From: Chryseobacterium takakiae
GTDB taxonomy: Bacteria; Bacteroidota; Bacteroidia; Flavobacteriales; Weeksellaceae
Direction: 5' to 3'
DNA length: 64,000 nucleotides
Assembly: GCF_900129385.1 (NCBI RefSeq)
Contig: NZ_FQVO01000012.1
Span: forward strand, 1 to 64,000
The notes beneath the pieces are model-generated. The model saw nothing but the letters and a program-made list of their open reading frames with translations. It did no database searches and was not told where the DNA came from. Below, piece by piece: positions 11,271 to 19,040 of the stretch (positions are counted from its first letter, which is position 1; each line of letters begins with the position of its first letter). The position numbers and the translations under genes are program-made.

Positions 11271-12044
11271 ATGAATCATTCATCAAAAGAGATGGTTGCT
11301 CTGGTAACAGGAGGGACAAAGGGAATTGGCAAAGCTATCGCTGATCGTTTAAGCAATTCAGGTATTCAGGTGGTAATAACAGCCCGTAAAGCTCCTGCAG
11401 AAAATAAAGAAGGACAATATTTTATTCAGGCAGATCTTGCTGAGCCTGAAAGTGCGAAAATTATTGCTGCGGAGATTCTGGAAAAATACGGAAGAATAGA
11501 TATTATCGTTAATAATGCTGGAGCCAATTTAAGTCCGGGCGGAGGTTTCAGTACACTTTCCGATGAGCATTGGAATAATGACTGGCAGACGAATTTTATG
11601 TCGGTTGTACGGATCAACAAAGCGTTGTTACCTGTAATGATCGAACAAAAAAGCGGAGCGATCGTAAATATCTCTACCGGAGCCGCAAAGCTGCCGATCT
11701 GGGAAATGACCATGTCATATTCTTCCGCAAAAGCAGCACTGAATGCCTACAGCAAAGCATTGGCCAATGAGGTTGCCGCACACGGAATTCGTGTGAATGT
11801 AGTATCGCCCGGACTGGTAGAAACACCGCTGATGCTGGAATTCATTCAGAATATGGCGCAGTCATCTTCCGTTACGCTGGACGAAGCTTATCAATCAGTG
11901 ATGGAAAAACTGAATGTTCCGATGGGAAGGATGGCCGAATCTGACGAAGTTGCAAGTCTTGTCGCTTATCTTGTCTCTCCGGAAGCAAAATACATCACAG
12001 GCGTTAATTATTCAGTGGATGGAGGGGCTTTACCTACGATTTAA
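11271..12044 (+). CDS. short-chain dehydrogenase/reductase (SDR)
   Basis: This 257-residue classical SDR is an NAD(P)-dependent oxidoreductase of unknown substrate. The cofactor motif TGGTKGIG is near residues 14-21, NNAG is near 81-84, and the catalytic Ser-Tyr-Lys includes Tyr150 and Lys154 (YSSAK). SPGLVETPL and the C-terminal ITGVNYSVDGG are also typical. It is divergent from the HxlR regulator and is probably its target, which points to detoxifying reactive carbonyls or quinones (inference). No partner gene follows. Confidence 0.93.
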   Translation: MNHSSKEMVALVTGGTKGIGKAIADRLSNSGIQVVITARKAPAENKEGQYFIQADLAEPESAKIIAAEILEKYGRIDIIVNNAGANLSPGGGFSTLSDEHWNNDWQTNFMSVVRINKALLPVMIEQKSGAIVNISTGAAKLPIWEMTMSYSSAKAALNAYSKALANEVAAHGIRVNVVSPGLVETPLMLEFIQNMAQSSSVTLDEAYQSVMEKLNVPMGRMAESDEVASLVAYLVSPEAKYITGVNYSVDGGALPTI

Positions 12045-12073
12045 ATATAATTGCCAATTGCTTAACGGAAACA

Positions 12074-12130
12074 AATTCCCCTTCTCCGGAGGGGTGGATT
12101 CGACCATGGGAGAAGACGGGGTGGTTTTAT
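12074..12130 (+). repeat. GGGGTGG/GACGGGG spacer repeat (copy 1)
   Basis: It reads CCCCTTCTCCGGAGGGGTGG, then a variable core, then GACGGGGTGGTTTT. Related copies at 41366 and 45474, like this one, each precede a CTAGCC/GCGGAAAGCG element by about 60-110 bases. Confidence 0.6.
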
Positions 12131-12217
12131 AAAGTGAATTTTTCTGCACAAATCAATGTTCAATAAAAGCTGGAGATGAGTATTTTATTTAATGTGGTGA
12201 ATGAAAAGACTTTTACC

Positions 12218-12328
12218 CTAGCCTCGATTGTAGCATATGTTTGAGCTCATTTTTTAGGTTTCGGCGCGGCGGAGCCGCCGCGCCGAAACCTAAAAAATAG
12301 CGAGTGCGGAAAGCGGGAAAAAGCTTCC
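12218..12328 (+). ncRNA. structured intergenic element, possibly Flavo-1-like RNA (copy A)
   Basis: The ends CTAGCCTCGATTG and GCGGAAAGCGGGAAAAAGCT pair through AGC/GCT and CTCG/CGGG (one T-G wobble). Inside is a 23-bp perfect stem (12250-12272 with 12275-12297) with the top TTTCGGCGCGGCGG. Four copies in the window keep the terminal pairing despite sequence changes, which points to selected secondary structure. No reading frame is present. The name Flavo-1 is from memory of a published flavobacterial motif and needs a covariance-model search. A mobile palindromic DNA element is the alternative. Confidence 0.55.
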
Positions 12329-12405
12329 AAAAAAAATAAAAGTATAGCTTTTCGATGTAATCAAATTGCTCCTAAAATATAATAAAAATACAATTCGACG
12401 GAGTC
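12329..12405 (+). repeat. tail module of copy A (AAGTATAGCTTTTCGATGTA...GGAGTC)
   Basis: The same 75-85 bp, in reverse complement, is present twice in tandem beside copy B (35364-35526), but not beside copies C and D. The remainder of 12406-12608 is AT-rich leader before ferritin, with only an imperfect -7 box (CATTTTTG, 12564-12571). Confidence 0.65.
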
Positions 12406-12608
12406 AAAAACTTTCCAAAACATCATAAGGCATTTCTAAGTAAAACTACCGTTTAATGAAGCTGAAATTTAGAATAACTATAAATTATATTCATAAATAA
12501 AAGTATTTCAGAGTGTTATAAATACCACAAAAACAATAGCCCCCGATCAAATCTTCTCGGAATCATTTTTGCATCGTATTGATTCATAATCACTAAAAAA
12601 TATGAATT

Positions 12609-13160
12609 ATGAATACCAACAGACTTTCCGAAGCGATGGAAAAAGCGCTTAGTGATCAGATGAATAAAGAAATCCACGCAGCACATGTTTTTCTATCATA
12701 CGGAATCTGGGCGGATGATAAAGGATACCAGGGAATTGCCAATTTCCTTTACAGACACGCGCAGGAAGAAAGAAACCATTCTATCAAATTTATGGAATAT
12801 GTCCTGAACAGGGGAGGTAAACCGAAAGTGGAAGCTATACCTGCTCCACCAGCCGATCCTGAATCTCTTACCGCATGTTTTGAAGGCGTTTTCAAACATG
12901 AAGTAGACAATACTACTTCCATCTATAGGCTCGTAGATATGGCACTTCAGGAAAAAGACTGGGCTACATGGAACTTTATGCAGTGGTTTGTTCAGGAACA
13001 GATCGAAGAAGAAACCCTTGCAATGAACCTTATGGATAAGCTGAAAATTGCAGGTGGTGACCGTGCTACTGACGAATCATTATTCACACTTGATAAAACT
13101 CTGGAGAAAGCACCGAACGATGTCCCTCTTGCTCAGGAAGCAACGGGTGACAATCCTTAA
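12609..13160 (+). CDS. non-heme ferritin, iron-storage ferroxidase
   Basis: Ferritin oxidises Fe(II) and stores it as a mineral inside a 24-subunit shell. The 183-residue protein has the FtnA-type four-helix bundle. Likely ferroxidase ligands are Glu21 (NKEIHAAH), Glu54 and His57 (EERNHS), Glu98 (KHEVD) and the EQIEEE helix near 130-135. No heme-ligand methionine typical of bacterioferritin is evident. The C-terminal tail of 20-25 residues beyond the last helix (DKTLEKAPNDVPLAQEATGD) is somewhat longer than in E. coli FtnA. It is a single gene with its own terminator. Confidence 0.95.
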   Translation: MNTNRLSEAMEKALSDQMNKEIHAAHVFLSYGIWADDKGYQGIANFLYRHAQEERNHSIKFMEYVLNRGGKPKVEAIPAPPADPESLTACFEGVFKHEVDNTTSIYRLVDMALQEKDWATWNFMQWFVQEQIEEETLAMNLMDKLKIAGGDRATDESLFTLDKTLEKAPNDVPLAQEATGDNP

Positions 13161-13185
13161 ATAATTTCTCTAAGTAAATACACTA

Positions 13186-13215
13186 AAATCTGTCAGTACA
13201 CGGCAGATTTTTTTA
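13186..13215 (+). terminator. ferritin terminator
   Basis: AAATCTG pairs with CAGATTT and T8 follows. Confidence 0.75.
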
Positions 13216-13317
13216 TTCAGTATAGTTTTATTTCTATAAAATTATGTTTATAAAATTATTCATTATTTAGGGAATTTATTTATATTTAGTACCGAATTAA
13301 AAATAAATTTAATTACT

Positions 13318-13509
13318 ATGAAAAATCTTAAGAAAATCTCAAGAGAACAATTAAAGCAGGTAAAAGGTGCTGGTCCTGATCTTCCGGCTTGTCCGGTAGG
13401 ATATTTTTGGAAATGTGAAGCTAATGGAGTATGTGATGAAACATTTGATGAATGGAACTGTTTTTGCGGATGTTATCCTGTGGAGATAATACTACCCAAT
13501 CCAAGATAA
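13318..13509 (+). CDS. Cys-rich bacteriocin-like peptide precursor
   Basis: This gene encodes 63 residues. The first 19, MKNLKKISREQLKQVKGAG, have the form of the leader (K-N-L-K-K-x-S-R-E-Q-L-K-x-x-K-G) common in Chryseobacterium bacteriocin-like proteins. These are probably cut after the Gly-Ala-Gly or double-glycine-type site by a peptidase-containing exporter. The remaining 44 residues carry six cysteines (25, 33, 39, 48, 50, 52) in C-x7-C-x5-C-x8-C-x-C-x-C spacing and an aromatic-rich core, which suggests disulfide bonds. No maturation or export gene is adjacent, so any transporter must be encoded elsewhere. It has its own spacer and terminator, so it is a monocistronic gene. Antibacterial activity is not shown by the sequence. 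Confidence 0.8.
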   Translation: MKNLKKISREQLKQVKGAGPDLPACPVGYFWKCEANGVCDETFDEWNCFCGCYPVEIILPNPR

Positions 13510-13515
13510 GCAAAG

Positions 13516-13537
13516 CCCTCTGAAAAGAGGGTTTTTT
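13516..13537 (+). terminator. terminator of the peptide gene
   Basis: CCCTCT, loop GAAA, AGAGGG, then T6, just after the stop. Confidence 0.9.
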
Positions 13538-13635
13538 AGTTATAATTACAAATCATTTTGACATCTTATTTTTCTTGTCATGTAGCGAAATAATAATATT
13601 AGAGATTACCAATGAGTATTCTGAGCCAAATTCAC

Positions 13636-13643
13636 TATCTTTG
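13636..13643 (+). promoter_or_regulatory. -7 box TATCTTTG for ychF
   Basis: This exact consensus match lies 116 bases before the ychF ATG, implying a leader of about 110 bases that has no obvious structure. Confidence 0.55.
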
Positions 13644-13759
13644 CACACTCATAATTCAAAGATGATGGTTTCGGGTTTAAGTTAATTGTCTATATAGCTT
13701 TAAACTTAGCTCTAAACAGTAAACCTTGAATTTTAAACATTAAATTTGAATCTAACGTT

Positions 13760-14851
13760 ATGAAATGTGGAATCGTAGGCTTACCAAATGTAGGTAAATC
13801 AACTCTTTTTAACTGCCTGAGCAACGCAAAAGCACAATCGGCCAACTATCCTTTCTGTACCATAGAACCCAACCTGGGGACAGTTTCCGTACCGGACCAG
13901 AGACTGTTTGAGCTGGAAAAAATAGTAAAACCGGAAAGAGTTTTGCCGGCGGTTGTAGAGATCGTAGATATTGCAGGTCTTGTGAAAGGTGCCAGCAAAG
14001 GAGAAGGGCTGGGAAACCAGTTTTTGGCCAATATCCGCGAGTGTGAAGCCATTATCCACGTATTAAGATGTTTTGATAACGGAAACATTGTACACGTAGA
14101 AGGTTCCGTAGATCCGTTAAGAGATAAAGAAATTATTGACATCGAGCTTCAGCTGAAAGACCTTGAAACCGTTGGAAAAGCGGTTGAAAAAGCTAAGAAA
14201 TTCATTAAATCCGGAAAGAAGGAAGATATTCTGACGTATGAAACTTTGCAAAGCCTTCAGAAATTTTTGGAAGACGGGAAAAACGCCAGAGAATTTACAA
14301 CGGATGATTTTACTAAAACAATCATCGGAGAAGTTCAGCTGTTGACCAATAAACCGGTGCTTTATGTTTGTAATGTGGATGAAAATTCCATTAAAAACGG
14401 AAACGAGTGGATCGGTAAGATTGAAGAAATGGCTAAAAATGAAGGAGCGGAAGTAGTAGTGCTGGCTGCTCAGATTGAGGCAGATATCAACGAACTGGAA
14501 ACCTATGAAGAAAGAGAGATTTTCCTTGAAGAACTGGAACTTACAGAGCCGGGTGTGAACCGTCTCATCAGAAAAGCATATGATCTTTTGAAGCTTCAGA
14601 CCTATTTTACGGCAGGAGTTAAGGAGGTAAGAGCCTGGACGATCGGTCAGGGATGGACAGCGCCTCAGGCTGCCGGAGTGATCCACACTGATTTTGAAAA
14701 AGGTTTTATCCGTGCGGAAGTCATTAAGTACGACGATTATATGCAGTACGGTTCCGAAGCAAAAGTAAAGGAAGCCGGAAAACTTTCCGTAGAAGGAAAG
14801 GAGTATATCGTGAAAGATGGTGATATCATGCACTTCAGATTCAACGTATAA
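13760..14851 (+). CDS. ychF: YchF/EngD redox-regulated ATPase of the Obg family
   Basis: YchF is a ribosome-associated P-loop protein that prefers ATP to GTP and acts in stress responses. The 363-residue length is standard. P-loop GLPNVGKST is at 7-15, the G3-like motif DIAGLVKGASKGEGLGN follows, and the G4 region reads NVDE, as in YchF rather than NKxD. A coiled-coil insert comes next, and a C-terminal TGS domain includes RAWTIGQGWTAPQAAGVIHTDFEKGFIRAEV. The gene is monocistronic with a terminator. The long open frame on the opposite strand (14117-14920) is a shadow. Confidence 0.96.
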   Translation: MKCGIVGLPNVGKSTLFNCLSNAKAQSANYPFCTIEPNLGTVSVPDQRLFELEKIVKPERVLPAVVEIVDIAGLVKGASKGEGLGNQFLANIRECEAIIHVLRCFDNGNIVHVEGSVDPLRDKEIIDIELQLKDLETVGKAVEKAKKFIKSGKKEDILTYETLQSLQKFLEDGKNAREFTTDDFTKTIIGEVQLLTNKPVLYVCNVDENSIKNGNEWIGKIEEMAKNEGAEVVVLAAQIEADINELETYEEREIFLEELELTEPGVNRLIRKAYDLLKLQTYFTAGVKEVRAWTIGQGWTAPQAAGVIHTDFEKGFIRAEVIKYDDYMQYGSEAKVKEAGKLSVEGKEYIVKDGDIMHFRFNV

Positions 14852-14880
14852 GAAAATATTAAAGTTAGTTATTATAGAAA

Positions 14881-14912
14881 AACGCTTCCGATTGATTTTG
14901 GGAGCGTTTTTT
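14881..14912 (+). terminator. ychF terminator
   Basis: AACGCTTCC pairs with GGGAGCGTT (one mismatch) and T6 follows. The next 220 bases are AT-rich with nothing else seen before the AraC promoter. Confidence 0.8.
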
Positions 14913-15135
14913 GCATTCATGTCCGAAACTTTTAACTATGAAACTTATCCGCTGTATTTTTTCGCTGTTAATTAATATTTAAGACACTATTAAAATCTTT
15001 AATTTTACCCTTTTAAAGCCCTTATTAATAAGATAGTTTTTGCTTCTTTTGCTGTTGCAGTTAAATCATTTTTGCGAAAAATGCTCAATAGTTAGCAGTT
15101 AAAATTACAAAGGTTTAAGCAAGCTTAATATTTCG

Positions 15136-15143
15136 TACATTTG
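15136..15143 (+). promoter_or_regulatory. -7 box TACATTTG for the AraC-family gene
   Basis: This exact match overlaps an in-frame TTG at 15141, which therefore cannot be the start. The ATG at 15162 is chosen instead. Confidence 0.6.
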
Positions 15144-15161
15144 AATTATACAAATTTTAGT

Positions 15162-16109
15162 ATGGAAAAAACAGCACATATTTCCTATGCTTCACTGGAT
15201 GATTTTTACCGGGAAATGACTTCCAAGCTCGGAACGGATATCGGAAGCATCTTTCCTAAAGGACTGCACAAAGAGATCGGACATTTCAATGTATTTGATA
15301 TTGCGCAAACTATAGAAAAGGTGAAGCTCACTTCCGAAATGCCCTATAACAGAAGAAAATATTATAAGATAAGCCTGATCAGAGGAAGAAACAGAGCAGA
15401 ATACGCAGACAAGATCATTCAGATAAAAAACAATGCTTTGTTGTTTGCTACTCCGAAAGTTCCCTACCACTGGGTTCCTGAAGATACCAACCAGTCGGGA
15501 AGCTTCTGTGTATTTACCGAAGACTTTTTTATTAAAGATAAATCATACAATACCCTCGAAGATCTTCCGATTTTCCAACCGGGAAATATTCCTTTATTTG
15601 AAATTGATGATGATCTTGCGGACGAAATAGAGCAGCTTTATCGCAAAATCAAAAAGGAAATAGATTCGGATTATATTTTCAAATATGATCTCATCCGGAA
15701 TTATGTGCTGGAGCTCATCCACTACGGACAGAAATTGCAGCCGGCTTCAAAATTATCAACCTCAAATGATGCTTCTCTAAGGGTAGTTTCCCTCTTTATC
15801 GAATTGCTGGAAAGACAGTTTCCTATTGAATCCTCAGACCAGAGACTACAACTGAAAACCGCAAAAGACTATGCCGACAGATTGGCTGTTCATGTAAATT
15901 ATTTAAACAAAAAATTAAAAGAAAGCACAGGAAAAACCACAACGGAAATCATCGCAGAAAGAATTGTACAGGAAGCCAAAATTATGCTCAGACAAACCCG
16001 GTGGAATATTTCAGAAATTTCTTACGCATTGGGATTTGAAGAGATCGCCCATTTTTCCAACTTCTTTAAAAAGAAAACTTCACTGGCGCCTATGGAATTT
16101 CGTTCATGA
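15162..16109 (+). CDS. AraC-family transcriptional regulator
   Basis: This gene encodes 315 residues starting MEKTAHISYASLDD. The N-terminal 200 residues form a cupin-like ligand-sensing domain (RKYYKISLIRGRN, FATPKVPYHWVPE, GSFCVFTEDFF). The C-terminal 100 residues carry the two helix-turn-helix motifs of AraC: AKDYADRLAVHVNYLNKKLK, then ISEISYALGFEEIAHFSNFF with the signature FKKKTSLAPMEFR. An SDR gene follows on the same strand after 88 bases and is the likely target, as in many AraC-SDR pairs of Chryseobacterium. The ligand is unknown. Confidence 0.93.
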   Translation: MEKTAHISYASLDDFYREMTSKLGTDIGSIFPKGLHKEIGHFNVFDIAQTIEKVKLTSEMPYNRRKYYKISLIRGRNRAEYADKIIQIKNNALLFATPKVPYHWVPEDTNQSGSFCVFTEDFFIKDKSYNTLEDLPIFQPGNIPLFEIDDDLADEIEQLYRKIKKEIDSDYIFKYDLIRNYVLELIHYGQKLQPASKLSTSNDASLRVVSLFIELLERQFPIESSDQRLQLKTAKDYADRLAVHVNYLNKKLKESTGKTTTEIIAERIVQEAKIMLRQTRWNISEISYALGFEEIAHFSNFFKKKTSLAPMEFRS

Positions 16110-16197
16110 TTTGAATTTTGCAAATTTCAGTTTGATTAAAGCAAACAGTCGAGCCCCGAAATAGCTGAACTTTGTTTCATCAAAAAAATAAAACATA

Positions 16198-16962
16198 ATG
16201 GAAGCAAGAACAAAAATTGCATTAATTACCGGCGGAAGCCGTGGGTTGGGAAGAAATTCAGCCATTAAAATCGCTCAGGAAGGACTGGATGTCATTATCA
16301 CTTACAACAGCAACAAAGATGAAGCAGACAAAGTAGTGAGCGAAATCCAGGCATTAGGAAGAAAAGCCATTGCCTATCAGCTCAATACCAAAGATACAGG
16401 AAGCTTTGATGCTTTTGTAAAAACGGTAGGAGATCATCTTGAGGAAAATACCGGAAGCAGAAACATTGATTATCTGATCAATAATGCAGGAACAGCATTG
16501 TATGCCCCGATTCCCGATGTAACCGAAGAGCAGTTGGATGATGTGGTGGATATTCATTTTAAAGGCGTATTTTTCCTGACACAGAAATTTTTACCGTTTA
16601 TGAATGATAACGGAGGAATCATCAATATTTCTTCAGGATTGGCAAGATTTGCATTACCGGGATCTTCCGTGTACGGTTCGATCAAAGCAGGCGTTGAAAT
16701 GCTGACGAAATACATGGCGAAAGAGCTGGGACCAAGAAGAATTAAAGTGAATGTAGTAGCTCCGGGAGCGATAGAAACGGATTTTGGCGGAGGAAGAACC
16801 AGAGATGACGAGCATATCAATGCGATGGTTGCTAATAATACAGCTTTAGGAAGAGCAGGACTGCCGGATGATATAGGCGGAGTGGTAGCTTTCCTTTGTA
16901 CCGAAGATGCCGGCTGGATCAACGGGCAAAGAATTGAAGCTTCCGGCGGAATGTTTTTATAA
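16198..16962 (+). CDS. short-chain dehydrogenase/reductase (SDR)
   Basis: This 254-residue classical SDR has the NADP-type motif TGGSRGLG near residues 11-18, NNAG near 97-100, and catalytic Tyr159 and Lys163 (YGSIK), with ETDFGGG and the C-terminal GQRIEASGGMF. The substrate is unknown. It differs from the SDR at 11271 in its longer mid-section (DTGSFDAFVKTVGDHLEENT). It lies 88 bases after the AraC regulator and is probably controlled by it. The 366 bases that follow (16963-17328) hold a diverged intergenic repeat (TGTGAAATCAGTGTGATCTG near 17002) and a terminator, but no gene that I can support. Confidence 0.93.
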   Translation: MEARTKIALITGGSRGLGRNSAIKIAQEGLDVIITYNSNKDEADKVVSEIQALGRKAIAYQLNTKDTGSFDAFVKTVGDHLEENTGSRNIDYLINNAGTALYAPIPDVTEEQLDDVVDIHFKGVFFLTQKFLPFMNDNGGIINISSGLARFALPGSSVYGSIKAGVEMLTKYMAKELGPRRIKVNVVAPGAIETDFGGGRTRDDEHINAMVANNTALGRAGLPDDIGGVVAFLCTEDAGWINGQRIEASGGMFL

Positions 16963-17289
16963 CTAAATCCGGTGGTTAAGTTTCTAGAAGCATCATTACC
17001 TGTGAAATCAGTGTGATCTGTGGGATAATTCCACCATAAACCGAAGGTTTGACGGGATTAAAAGTCACAAAAGATATCCATCCTATATAAGGAAGCTGAA
17101 TATTTGAGGTTGAAAAAGCATATAAAAAGTTTAAAAAATCTTGATTTTTCTCTAATATGTTCTGGAATATTTTCAACAAATCAAAAAAATCATCTGTGAC
17201 TCATGTGTAAATACAATTCAATGTAAAAACCTTAGGTTTATCGCTGGCTATTATTCTCAAAATTAGGTAGTTGTGGTTCTCGGAATCAC

Positions 17290-17326
17290 AAAAAAGGGTG
17301 GCTTCGAGAACCTCAGCCACCTTTTT
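17290..17326 (-). terminator. terminator of the aminotransferase gene
   Basis: AAAAAGGGTGGCT pairs with AGCCACCTTTTT. It ends 3 bases before the minus-strand stop region and could also stop transcription from the plus strand. Confidence 0.75.
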
Positions 17327-17328
17327 AT

Positions 17329-18477
17329 CTATATTTTAGCCAAACTTTCCAATGCTTTTTCCAAAGTTTCCTGCTTTTTGGCAAAACACAATCGGATCAC
17401 ATTTTCATTTCGTTTATTTTTATAAAAAGAGGAAAAAGGAACACTGGCTACTTTGTGGGAAATAGTCAGTTCACGGGCAAAATCAATATCGCTTTTATCG
17501 GATATATTATCATATTTCAAAGCTTGGAAATAGGTTCCTTCACAATCCAGAAGTTCAAATCCCGTGTTGGCAAGTCCCAGTCTCAGAAAATCGCGTTTTT
17601 CCTGAAAAAATATACTCAGACCGTTATAATGATCAGGATTCTTCATATATTCTGCTAAAGCAAGCTGAACAGGTGTGTTTACCGAAAACACATTGAACTG
17701 GTGAACTTTCCTGAATTCTGCAGTCAGGTTTTCAGGAGCGGCGCAATAGCCTACCTTCCAGCCGGTCACGTGAAATAATTTCCCGAAGGAAGCCACCAGC
17801 AGGCTTCTTTCTTTCAGCTCGGGATATTGGCAGATGCTCAAATGCGGTTTCCCGTCAAAAACAATATTTTCATATACTTCGTCACTTAATATAAGAATGG
17901 AAGTGTCTTTAACAATGGTAATAAGCTCCTGAATGTCTCTTTCTTTTAAAATTTTTCCCGCAGGATTGTTCGGATTGTTGAGGATAATCATTCTTGTTTT
18001 ATCGGTCACCAGATCCTTTACGGAGTTCCAGTTGATTTCATAATCCGGGGCTTTCATTTCAAAGCGCTTTACAATCCCTCCGAAAAGCTCTACCGTAGGC
18101 TCGTAACAATCGTAAGCCGGTTCAAAAATAATCACCTCATCATCTTTTTTAACAAAGCTGGCAATCGCAGTAAAAATAGCCTGTGTTCCGCCTGCCGTTA
18201 CAGTGATTTCCAGATCCGGATGATAGACCGCCTGATGAGCATTTTCAATTTTTTTGGCAATTTCTTCTTTTAAGCCGATCATTCCGCCCATTGGCGCATA
18301 CTGGTTAAATCCTTTTTTGATAAAATGATCAACGTAGTTTAACAGTTCAGGATCCGGCATAAAATCCGGAAATCCCTGTGACAGATTAATCGCTTCGTTT
18401 TCATTGGCCAGCTGCGTCATCTGGCTGAATATGGTTGTTCCTACATTGGAAAGTTTAGATAAAGGAAGTTGTATCAT
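17329..18477 (-). CDS. methionine aminotransferase (YbdL-like, PLP class I)
   Basis: This 382-residue fold-type I aminotransferase has the features of the YbdL/kynurenine aminotransferase branch, which transfers the amino group of methionine or aromatic amino acids to 2-oxo acids. Visible motifs are NLSQGFPDF near residue 32, NQYAPMGG, the PLP-binding TAGGTQAIF, LNNPNNPAGK (substrate carboxylate region), SDEVYENIVFDG, and the PLP lysine in SFGKLFHVTGWKVGY. A C-terminal Arg in NVIRLCFAK binds the substrate carboxylate. In this branch the enzyme can serve methionine salvage. No salvage genes are adjacent, so the exact substrate is inferred. Confidence 0.88.
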   Translation of the reverse strand: MIQLPLSKLSNVGTTIFSQMTQLANENEAINLSQGFPDFMPDPELLNYVDHFIKKGFNQYAPMGGMIGLKEEIAKKIENAHQAVYHPDLEITVTAGGTQAIFTAIASFVKKDDEVIIFEPAYDCYEPTVELFGGIVKRFEMKAPDYEINWNSVKDLVTDKTRMIILNNPNNPAGKILKERDIQELITIVKDTSILILSDEVYENIVFDGKPHLSICQYPELKERSLLVASFGKLFHVTGWKVGYCAAPENLTAEFRKVHQFNVFSVNTPVQLALAEYMKNPDHYNGLSIFFQEKRDFLRLGLANTGFELLDCEGTYFQALKYDNISDKSDIDFARELTISHKVASVPFSSFYKNKRNENVIRLCFAKKQETLEKALESLAKI

Positions 18478-18713
18478 TCAAGGTCTTTTAGAATACCGAA
18501 TTTAATTCAAAATTTTTAATACAGTTGTATTGGATTTAAATAATTTCAGGCATATAATTAATGTTTGTTTTTTTAGGATTAAATGTGAAAGCTTGCCAGT
18601 ACTTCTTTTTAACTTTAAGTAGCTCGAGATTGTCTTAAAAGTTTCATTTTTAATGTAAGCTGAATGTTGGCGTACGAAGTTCAGAAATGTATAAATCTTA
18701 ATAGTTTGATTGT

Positions 18714-18740
18714 AGATTCTTCGTTCTTTCAGAATGACAG
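18714..18740. repeat. short hairpin repeat of the AGA/TGACA family
   Basis: AGATTCT and AGAATGACA flank a short loop. The rest of 18478-19012 is AT-rich with only the heptamer repeat below. Confidence 0.45.
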
Positions 18741-18780
18741 AAGCTAGATATTTAACTTTTTAGTCTGCTATAACTTTTTT

Positions 18781-18822
18781 ACTTCTTACTTCTTACATCT
18801 TACATCTTACTTCTTACTTTTT
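18781..18822. repeat. six tandem heptamers (ACTTCTT / ACATCTT)
   Basis: ACTTCTT x2, ACATCTT x2, ACTTCTT and ACTTTTT follow one another without a gap. This is a simple tandem repeat 219 bases before parE that is likely to vary in copy number. Confidence 0.7.
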
Positions 18823-19012
18823 ACCTTAGCCTTATTTAAAATTTATTAATTCACCGTAGTTTTACAGATGAAATTTTAGCTAAAGCTGCTTTATTCTTTC
18901 AGATTCTGTGGAATAATATTATTACTTGTCTTTAGTTCTGAAAACCGTATATTTTCAGCAAAATATTCGTGAAAAATAATCCAAAACCTTCGGATATTTT
19001 TCATCAATTTCG

Positions 19013-19028
19013 TATTTTTGTATGTTTG
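19013..19028 (+). promoter_or_regulatory. two adjacent -7 boxes (TATTTTTG, TATGTTTG) for parE
   Basis: Two exact TAnnTTTG matches are abutted. The second ends 12 bases before the parE ATG. They could give two start sites 8 bases apart. Confidence 0.5.
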
Positions 19029-19040
19029 CTGAAATAACAT

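Noticed and set aside
12050-12608. A hidden gene in the 560-base spacer before ferritin
   Set aside because: All frames are broken by the palindrome and by AT-rich sequence. The spacer is explained by three repeat modules and a leader.
14117-14920. Open frame of 267 codons on the minus strand
   Set aside because: It lies antisense within and just beyond ychF, has no family-like motifs, and is rich in Phe/Ser as expected for the complement of a Glu/Lys-rich gene.
15141-15161. TTG start for the AraC-family gene
   Set aside because: The codon lies inside the -7 box TACATTTG, so it cannot be in the transcript.
16976-17179. Open frame of 67 codons on the minus strand
   Set aside because: It covers a diverged intergenic repeat, has no promoter box, and the translation matches nothing I recognise.
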